From positions 1 to 10,366 of the forward strand of contig DHSK01000125.1 in the NCBI GenBank assembly GCA_002408445.1: a stretch of 10,366 bases of DNA. Direction: 5' to 3'. Of the stretch, positions 5,958-10,366 are shown in pieces. The notes beneath the pieces were generated by a model that saw only the letters and a program-made list of their open reading frames with translations, was not told where the DNA came from and ran no database searches. The translations under genes and the position numbers were made by a program. The stretch's first letter is position 1. Every line of letters starts with the position of its first letter. The DNA is from Syntrophomonas sp. UBA5288 (GTDB taxonomy: Bacteria > Bacillota > Syntrophomonadia > Syntrophomonadales > Syntrophomonadaceae).

Positions 5958-6293
5958 CTATTTTATTTTTAGTTGGCGGTAAAGAATATCTGCCAGACCC
6001 AGGGAACCAGATTCGCTTATGTCCCTGGCATATTCGTCATAGAGCATGGATTCATAAACATCATCGGCGAAACCGCGTGAAATCAGATCACTTCGGGGAA
6101 TAGCGCTGCGCATGGAGTTAAGTAGCTGCGAAACAAAAACGCTTTCCAGCTGCTGACAGGTCTGGTATAGCTTCTTATCATCCTGGGAAGCATCGTCTAA
6201 AATTCGGGCAAATGATTTGGCTTTATCGACATCCCGGTTTATATTTTGGTTTAAGGTCATATTTAGCTGTTGATTAATACTGTCTATTTTCAT
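5958..6293 (-). CDS. flgJ: FlgJ-like flagellar rod-binding protein (no muramidase domain)
   Basis: This 111-residue protein matches the N-terminal rod-binding domain of FlgJ (PF10135). Characteristic stretches are LYQTCQQLESVFVSQLLNSMR (about 41-61), the DVYESMLYDEYARDIS block (about 77-92) and a GLADILYRQL ending. In Gram-positive bacteria this domain often stands alone, without the C-terminal peptidoglycan hydrolase seen in Proteobacteria; here it helps assemble the flagellar rod. I chose the ATG at 6291-6293 with GGGAGG (6300-6305) 6 bases upstream; a TTG at 6299 would abut that site. It follows flgG by 84 bases on the same strand and is presumably co-transcribed. Its stop codon touches the AGCS remnant, so the original downstream context has been rearranged. 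Confidence 0.85.
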   Translation of the reverse strand: MKIDSINQQLNMTLNQNINRDVDKAKSFARILDDASQDDKKLYQTCQQLESVFVSQLLNSMRSAIPRSDLISRGFADDVYESMLYDEYARDISESGSLGLADILYRQLKIK

Positions 6294-6377
6294 AACCAAC
6301 CTCCCGCAGTATAAATAGGAGTATTTTGTTCATCGTATTTATCTTGTGTTATTCGGTTTGAATTCATTTAATGTTTA

Positions 6378-7160
6378 TTATCTGCGTAAATTATTTGCTG
6401 TCTGCAGCATTTCATCAGAAGATTGAATTACCTTGGAATTAGTTTCATAAGCGCGTTGGGCTGAAATCAGGTTTACCATTTCCTCCACTACCTGAATATT
6501 TGACATTTCCAGATAACCTGCTTCCAGAGAAGTGGTATTATCACTTTCGGGGTCCCAGTCCACTGCTTCACCGGAATTGGCTGTTTCCTGATATAGATTT
6601 TGCCCTAATTTTTGCAGACCGGCAGGGTTAACAAATTTGGCCAGTTCGATCTGTCCTGCTTCACCTTCAGTGCCGTCCGGCAATTTATAGGTTACCAGTC
6701 CGTCGCTATCCACAGTGATATCATAGGCACCCTCATCCAGTGGATCCAATCCCTGTACTAAATAACCGTCGGCTGTAACTATCTGGCCCTCGCCATCAAG
6801 TTTAAAAGAACCGTCCCTGGTGTAAAGGGGTTCATCATAGCCAGGCACCTCTACTTTAAAAAAACCTTCCCCATTTATGGCCACATCAAGCGGATTAGAG
6901 GTTTGCTGAGGATTTCCCTGACTGAACAGGGTATTAATGGCGACCGGTTTTACCCCCAGACCTACCTGCAGACCTACCGGTTCAGTTATCTCGGCGCCAA
7001 CCGCCGGACGTCGTATAGTCTGGTAAAGTAAATCCTGAAATTCGACCCGTTGTTTTTTAAAACCGGTTGTATTTACATTGGACATATTGTGAGCGATGGT
7101 ATCAACGTTAAGTTGTTGTGCATACATGCCGGTACTGGCAGTATATAATGACCTCATCAT
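6378..7160 (-). CDS. flgG: Flagellar basal-body rod protein FlgG
   Basis: This 260-residue protein is the standard length for FlgG, the distal rod subunit. The N-terminal flagellar rod domain is clear: SLYTASTGMYAQQLNVDTIAHN, then MSNVNTTGFKKQRVEFQDLLY. A middle region carries INGEGFFKVEVPG and YTRDGSFKLDGEGQIVTADGY. The C-terminus has the usual helix with LEMSNIQVVEEMVNLISAQR, then AYETNSKVIQSSDEML. The ATG at 7158-7160 has AAGGAGG at 7170-7176; a second ATG directly follows, so either could serve. It is the first gene of a short flgG-flgJ unit, with no flgF beside it in the window. A sigma-D-like promoter lies upstream at 7281-7308. It diverges from ylmC. Confidence 0.95.
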   Translation of the reverse strand: MMRSLYTASTGMYAQQLNVDTIAHNMSNVNTTGFKKQRVEFQDLLYQTIRRPAVGAEITEPVGLQVGLGVKPVAINTLFSQGNPQQTSNPLDVAINGEGFFKVEVPGYDEPLYTRDGSFKLDGEGQIVTADGYLVQGLDPLDEGAYDITVDSDGLVTYKLPDGTEGEAGQIELAKFVNPAGLQKLGQNLYQETANSGEAVDWDPESDNTTSLEAGYLEMSNIQVVEEMVNLISAQRAYETNSKVIQSSDEMLQTANNLRR

Positions 7161-7280
7161 AGGGCCCGTCCTCCTTAGACTTCATATCTTAATCTATTCA
7201 GGTTCAGTGTGTCAGTCGTTCCACACCGATTGGGCCTCTCTATGTGAGTCCGGCCCATTACCACTATGCCTATATTACTC

Positions 7281-7308
7281 TTATCGTGATGTTAACAGCA
7301 ATAGTTTA
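7281..7308 (-). promoter_or_regulatory. Candidate sigma-D (flagellar sigma-28) promoter for flgG
   Basis: On the minus strand TAAA (7308-7305) is followed after 16 bases by CACGATAA (7288-7281). This compares with the consensus TAAA-N15-GCCGATAA, a 6/8 match in the -10 box. It would give a leader of about 115 bases before flgG, which contains two short hairpins (7231-7236 with 7252-7257, and 7205-7211 with 7222-7228). Confidence 0.5.
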
Positions 7309-7418
7309 GTATTTCTTACTATGTTTTTTTCGATTGCTATGACTTAAAGGCAATTTTAAGAAATTTATTTCATATATTAGCAATGCATATACCTGGAGGT
7401 TAAAAAGGAGGTATTCAG

Positions 7419-7709
7419 ATGGTTAAAATATCTGATTTGCGTATGCGTGAGGTAGTTAATGTTTTGGACGGCAAAAAATTAGGCAATATAATCGATATAG
7501 AACTTGATCTGGAAGGGGGCAGAGTAATAGCTTTTATACTGCCCGGCCGGTTACGGGGTTTCAGTATTTTTGCCAAACGCGAAGAAATAATAATCCCCTG
7601 GGAAAAAATAGTACGCATCGGGCGTGATGTAATACTGGTTGAAGTGCCGATGGTCAGCGAGATGGAACAATATCGCGGTACTTATCTGGAAGATGATAAC
7701 TATAGGTAG
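7419..7709 (+). CDS. ylmC: YlmC/YmxH family PRC-barrel protein
   Basis: This 96-residue protein has a PRC-barrel fold. It starts MVKISDLRMREVVNVLDGKKLG, then IDIELDLEGGRVIAFILPG and a conserved IIIPWEKIVRIGRDVILVEV strand pair. It matches the YlmC/YmxH family found in spore formers, usually near sigE/sigG and ylmD; the molecular function is unknown. The ATG at 7419 follows a strong AAGGAGGT (7405-7412), and a second GGAGGT lies just upstream (7395-7400). The spacing favours the nearer one. It diverges from flgG and precedes nrdR by 98 bases. I see no convincing sporulation sigma-factor promoter upstream. Confidence 0.88.
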   Translation: MVKISDLRMREVVNVLDGKKLGNIIDIELDLEGGRVIAFILPGRLRGFSIFAKREEIIIPWEKIVRIGRDVILVEVPMVSEMEQYRGTYLEDDNYR

Positions 7710-7754
7710 AGGCCTGCCATTTAGTTGAAATATAGTCGGTTTTTGTTCATAATA

Positions 7755-7782
7755 TGGTCAATAAGACAAAATGGGATATAAT
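7755..7782 (+). promoter_or_regulatory. Candidate sigma-A promoter for nrdR
   Basis: TGGTCA (7755-7760, 4 of 6 consensus bases) and a perfect TATAAT (7777-7782) are 16 bases apart, 25 bases before the nrdR ATG. nrdR may therefore be expressed independently of ylmC. Confidence 0.5.
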
Positions 7783-7807
7783 CAAGGTAGAACCGGGGTG
7801 ATAATTA

Positions 7808-8260
7808 ATGCATTGTCCTTATTGCCAGGAATTTGAAAGCAGGGTAATCGACTCCAGATCCTGCGAAAATGGTCATGCCATCCGGCGCCGCCGTGAGTGT
7901 CTGGCCTGCAAACGCAGATTTACCACCTACGAACGACTGGAAGAAAGACCCTTGCTGGTAATAAAAAAGAGCGGCAATCGCGAGCAATTTAATCGGGACA
8001 AGCTCTTTAAAGGTATTACCCGGGCTTGCGAAAAAAGACCGGTTAGTATGGAAAAGATAGAAAATATTGTGGCGGAAATCGAGCGGGATTTACGCGATAA
8101 TAATGATCGGGAAGTAAGCGCCCTGACTATCGGGGAAAAGGTAATGGACCATCTTCGCAGTGTTGATGAAGTGGCTTATGTCCGTTTTGCCTCGGTATAT
8201 CGCCAATTTGCGGATTTAAATAGTTTTATTCACACTATTGAACAGTTAAAGAACAAGTAA
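7808..8260 (+). CDS. nrdR: Transcriptional repressor NrdR
   Basis: This 150-residue protein is full length for NrdR, the ATP/dATP-sensing repressor of ribonucleotide reductase genes. An N-terminal zinc ribbon uses C3, C6, C31 and C34 (MHCPYC and CLACKRRFTTYER). An ATP-cone domain spans about residues 49-139, with VIKKSGNREQFNRDKLFKGI near its start and VAYVRFASVYRQF near its end. NrdR binds NrdR boxes upstream of nrd operons; no nrd gene is in this window. The ATG at 7808 has GGGGTG 7 bases upstream. It is convergent with the zinc-ribbon gene at 8350-8643; I see no clear terminator in the 89 bases between them. Confidence 0.97.
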   Translation: MHCPYCQEFESRVIDSRSCENGHAIRRRRECLACKRRFTTYERLEERPLLVIKKSGNREQFNRDKLFKGITRACEKRPVSMEKIENIVAEIERDLRDNNDREVSALTIGEKVMDHLRSVDEVAYVRFASVYRQFADLNSFIHTIEQLKNK

Positions 8261-8349
8261 ATTGCGGGTTGGGGATAAAGATACTTTGCTGAAACTTGTT
8301 TTTTTGAGAGTATGGATTTAGAATGTCCGGGTGGTGATGAACAGTCTTT

Positions 8350-8643
8350 TTATGGTTCATCATCGTATGATTTAATAATCTCAGCTGTTTCAGAGGCAAT
8401 TTCTTCCGGGACAGCTATTTTAACTTCTGCCAGCGGGCCAATGGACAACCCCTGTACGGTTCCGATTGCTTCACGAATGAACTTTGCCGGAATTTCATAG
8501 GACCTGAGGAGGCTTTCAATAATTACGTCATTGGGTGGATAAACCCGGGCAATTATTACCCATTTAGAGGTTTCAGGGTTAAAACCGCACCGGGAACAGG
8601 GAAATCCATTACCTGTTTGTTCTTTGCATTTAGGACAAATCAT
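8350..8643 (-). CDS. Zinc-ribbon plus DUF2007 domain protein
   Basis: This 97-residue protein has an N-terminal zinc ribbon (C3, C6, C16, C19: MICPKCKEQTGNGFPCSRCG) followed by a DUF2007-type domain (PF09413) from about residue 27. That domain starts with WVIIARVYPPNDVIIESLL, then SYEIPAKF, and has VKIAVPEEIASETAEII near its end. DUF2007 proteins are proposed signal-transducing or regulatory factors without an established ligand. I chose the ATG at 8641-8643, which has AAAGGAG (8653-8659) 9 bases upstream. The longer frame to 8652 would need a TTG adjacent to that site. It is divergent from pgeF with only 50 bases between starts, so their promoters must overlap. Confidence 0.78.
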   Translation of the reverse strand: MICPKCKEQTGNGFPCSRCGFNPETSKWVIIARVYPPNDVIIESLLRSYEIPAKFIREAIGTVQGLSIGPLAEVKIAVPEEIASETAEIIKSYDDEP

Positions 8644-8693
8644 TATTTTCAACTCCTTTAATTTATTTTAAACGAAAATATCGAGGTGGACAA

Positions 8694-9512
8694 ATGTTGG
8701 AATGGATGTGGGAGAAAAAAAACGGGATATCTTTTATTACGGTACCGGCCTGGAACCAACAGGGAATTGATATAGCTTTTACCGGCCGTAACGGAGGAGC
8801 AAGTGAGGCTCCCTTTAATACATTGAATCTGGGACTCCATGTAGGTGATAGAAATGAACTGGTACTCGAAAACCGTCGCCGGGTAATGCAGCTATTTGAA
8901 CAAGATATTGAGCAAATGGTCTGTTGTCAACAGGTGCATGGCAGCCGGGTTGTTTCTGTTACCAGGAAACAGCGCGGCTGCGGCAGTGTCGATATGAAAA
9001 ACTGGCTCACCGATACCGACGGCATGGTTACAAATCAGCCCGGGGTCTACTTGGCTGCCTTTTATGCTGATTGTATCCCGGTGTTTTTGTTTGACCCGAT
9101 TAAAAAATGTATAGGTTTGGCTCATAGCGGCTGGAAGGGAACCATGGGACGTATAGCAGTAAATACCGTAAATATTATGGAGCAGGATTTCAATTGTCAA
9201 AAATCGGATATTCAAGTGCTCATAGGTCCGGGGATTGGTTCCTGTTGTTTTGAGATCAAAGGCGATTTAGCCGCAAAAGCGATTGCAGAATTCGGGCAGT
9301 TCCGTGATATAATCAGTAAAGAAAAAAATGACAAATACAGGTGGAATTTACCACAAACAATATATCATATGCTGATTGAACGTGGCATAAAGCCGGAAAA
9401 CGTCAGTATGACCGGGCTGTGTACATCCTGTCATACCGATTTGTTTTACTCCTACCGAAAGGAAAACGGAATTACCGGGCGGATGGGTGCTTTTATGGGA
9501 ATACGGGATTGA
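8694..9512 (+). CDS. pgeF: Peptidoglycan editing factor PgeF (YfiH/YlmD, Cu-oxidase_4)
   Basis: This 272-residue protein belongs to the Cu-oxidase_4 (PF02578) family, formerly described as laccase-like. The three catalytic/metal residues are present: H82 in CCQQVHGSRV, C127 in AFYADCIPVFL and H144 in GLAHSGWKGT. Other family features are FTGRNGGAS near the start, the IGPGIGSCCFE loop and the C-terminal CTSCHTDLFYSYRKENGITGR segment. In E. coli the family member hydrolyses misincorporated L-serine in peptidoglycan precursors; purine nucleoside phosphorylase or oxidase activities have also been reported. The ATG at 8694 has GAGGTG 5 bases upstream. The response regulator starts 13 bases after its stop, so the two are probably one operon. 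Proximity to ylmC matches the ylmC-ylmD arrangement of Bacillus. Confidence 0.95.
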   Translation: MLEWMWEKKNGISFITVPAWNQQGIDIAFTGRNGGASEAPFNTLNLGLHVGDRNELVLENRRRVMQLFEQDIEQMVCCQQVHGSRVVSVTRKQRGCGSVDMKNWLTDTDGMVTNQPGVYLAAFYADCIPVFLFDPIKKCIGLAHSGWKGTMGRIAVNTVNIMEQDFNCQKSDIQVLIGPGIGSCCFEIKGDLAAKAIAEFGQFRDIISKEKNDKYRWNLPQTIYHMLIERGIKPENVSMTGLCTSCHTDLFYSYRKENGITGRMGAFMGIRD

Positions 9513-9525
9513 GGTGAAGTAATGT

Positions 9526-10248
9526 ATGTATGTACCGCAAATTTTAGTGGTGGATGACGAAACTTATATTGTGGAACTGGTAAAATTTAATCTTGAAAAA
9601 GAAGGTTATCGGGTATTTGTAGCCTATGACGGCATAGCAGCCTTAAATATCGCGCGTGAACAAAAACCGGATTTGATTATTTTGGATATAATGCTGCCCA
9701 ATCTGGACGGTTTGGAAGTATGCCGCAGTTTGAAGCATGATGAGGAGCTAAAAGCCATACCGATTGTAATGCTTACCGCCAAGGGTGAGGAAGTAGATAC
9801 TATCGTAGGCCTGGAGATGGGTGCTGATGATTATATTAAAAAGCCGTTCAGTCCCCGGGAATTGGTGGCCAGGGTAAAAGCACGCCTGCGGGCCCTGAAG
9901 ATTTTGGAAGCAGAAAAGGCTTTAGGTATCAAAGCCTATGTTTTTAAAGATCTAACTGTGGTACCGGAAAAATATGAAGCCTTTTTAGGTGAAGAACGCT
10001 TGGAACTAACTCCCAAGGAATTTGATCTACTAAGACTTATGGCTTCCAACCAGGGCAAGGTTTATACCCGGGAAGCCTTGCTGGAAAAGGTATGGGGTTA
10101 TGAATACTCAGGCGACACCCGCACCGTTGATGTGCATATTCGCCATCTCAGACAAAAATTAAAGGATGATTCCAATTACCCTCATTATATTGAGACGGTC
10201 AGAGGCGTAGGATACAAATTTGTCGATAAAGAACTAAATAACAGATAG
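9526..10248 (+). CDS. OmpR/PhoB-family response regulator
   Basis: This 240-residue two-component regulator has a receiver domain (about 4-120) with the acidic pair D10/D11, phosphoacceptor D54 in IILDIMLP, T84 and K106 in IKKPF. The C-terminal winged-helix DNA-binding domain (about 140-235) carries LTPKEFDLLRLMASNQGKVYTR, VWGYEYSGDTRTVDVHIRHL and VRGVGYKF. It most resembles PhoB/PhoP/WalR-type regulators; I cannot assign the stimulus. ATG occurs three times in the repeat at 9522-9532; only 9526 is in frame, 8 bases after GAGGTGA. A PAS-containing protein starts 14 bases after the stop, so the pair is probably a regulator-kinase operon following pgeF. Confidence 0.93.
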   Translation: MYVPQILVVDDETYIVELVKFNLEKEGYRVFVAYDGIAALNIAREQKPDLIILDIMLPNLDGLEVCRSLKHDEELKAIPIVMLTAKGEEVDTIVGLEMGADDYIKKPFSPRELVARVKARLRALKILEAEKALGIKAYVFKDLTVVPEKYEAFLGEERLELTPKEFDLLRLMASNQGKVYTREALLEKVWGYEYSGDTRTVDVHIRHLRQKLKDDSNYPHYIETVRGVGYKFVDKELNNR

Positions 10249-10262
10249 AGGGTGCTGGCGAT

Positions 10263-10366
10263 ATGGCAGCTATTGCGCAGGAAAAAGTTATAATGCAGGC
10301 TTTGCTTGCAGGTATGGTAGATGGAGTCCTGGTAGTAGACCTCAGCGGCTGTATTTTTATGGCTAA
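10263..10366 (+). CDS. N-terminus of a PAS-containing sensor, probable cognate histidine kinase (partial)
   Basis: The window ends after 34 codons. The ATG at 10263 has GAGGGTG (10248-10254) 8 bases upstream, overlapping the regulator's stop codon. The residues read MAAIAQEKVIMQALLAGMVDG, then VLVVDLSGCIFMA, the characteristic beginning of a PAS domain (GxVVD..G.I..AN). Position directly after an OmpR-type regulator suggests the partner histidine kinase. There is no N-terminal transmembrane helix, so unless helices come later the sensor would be cytoplasmic. No kinase motif is visible before the cut. Confidence 0.7.
   Translation, partial: MAAIAQEKVIMQALLAGMVDGVLVVDLSGCIFMA

Noticed and set aside
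8330..8365. Hairpin GATGAAC...GTTCATC near the end of the DUF2007 gene as a terminator for nrdR
   Set aside because: The right arm lies inside coding sequence and no T run follows either arm; the T run is in the loop.
9522..9532. ATGTATGTATG as a slippery repeat controlling response-regulator expression
   Set aside because: It is only two to three repeat units, too short for likely phase variation; only the ATG at 9526 is in frame and it is properly spaced from its ribosome binding site.

Overview
The window looks like the chromosome of an anaerobic, spore-forming, flagellated member of the Firmicutes (Clostridia). The evidence is strong AAGGAGG-type ribosome binding sites, a YlmC/YmxH-type sporulation gene near nrdR and pgeF, Gram-positive-style FlgG and muramidase-less FlgJ, a secreted protein with a copper-amine-oxidase-like C-terminal domain, and apparent selenocysteine use. 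A Syntrophomonas-like relative would fit, but that is inference; no rRNA or species marker is present.

Layout. Positions 55-1308 (minus) encode a CreD-like membrane protein. It diverges from a secreted protein of unknown function (1568-3097, plus), which is followed by a clear intrinsic terminator. Positions 3378-4952 (plus) form a compact three-gene redox cassette: a 48-residue CXXC membrane peptide, a polytopic 4Fe-4S membrane protein with NapH/YccM-like motifs, and a TlpA/ResA-like lipoprotein. The lipoprotein reading frame is crossed by an in-frame UGA exactly where the first cysteine of the thioredoxin motif belongs (UGAC instead of CxxC). A SECIS-like hairpin lies just downstream, so this is read as one selenoprotein and not as two broken ORFs. 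A long perfect inverted repeat (4981-5047) follows.

Positions 5105-7160 (minus) hold a PPC/DUF296 protein, a decayed remnant of a sodium:alanine (AGCS) symporter, flgJ-like and flgG genes. A sigma-D-like promoter sits upstream of flgG. From 7419 onward, mostly on the plus strand, come ylmC/ymxH, nrdR, a minus-strand zinc-ribbon/DUF2007 gene, pgeF (ylmD/yfiH), an OmpR/PhoB response regulator and the first codons of a PAS-containing protein, probably the cognate histidine kinase, cut by the window end.

How the genes work together. The redox cassette most plausibly moves electrons across the membrane to a surface-anchored selenothiol. The flagellar pair belongs to rod assembly. The ylmC-nrdR-pgeF-regulator stretch is a housekeeping and sporulation neighbourhood. 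The most notable item is the unrecognised selenoprotein and its cassette.
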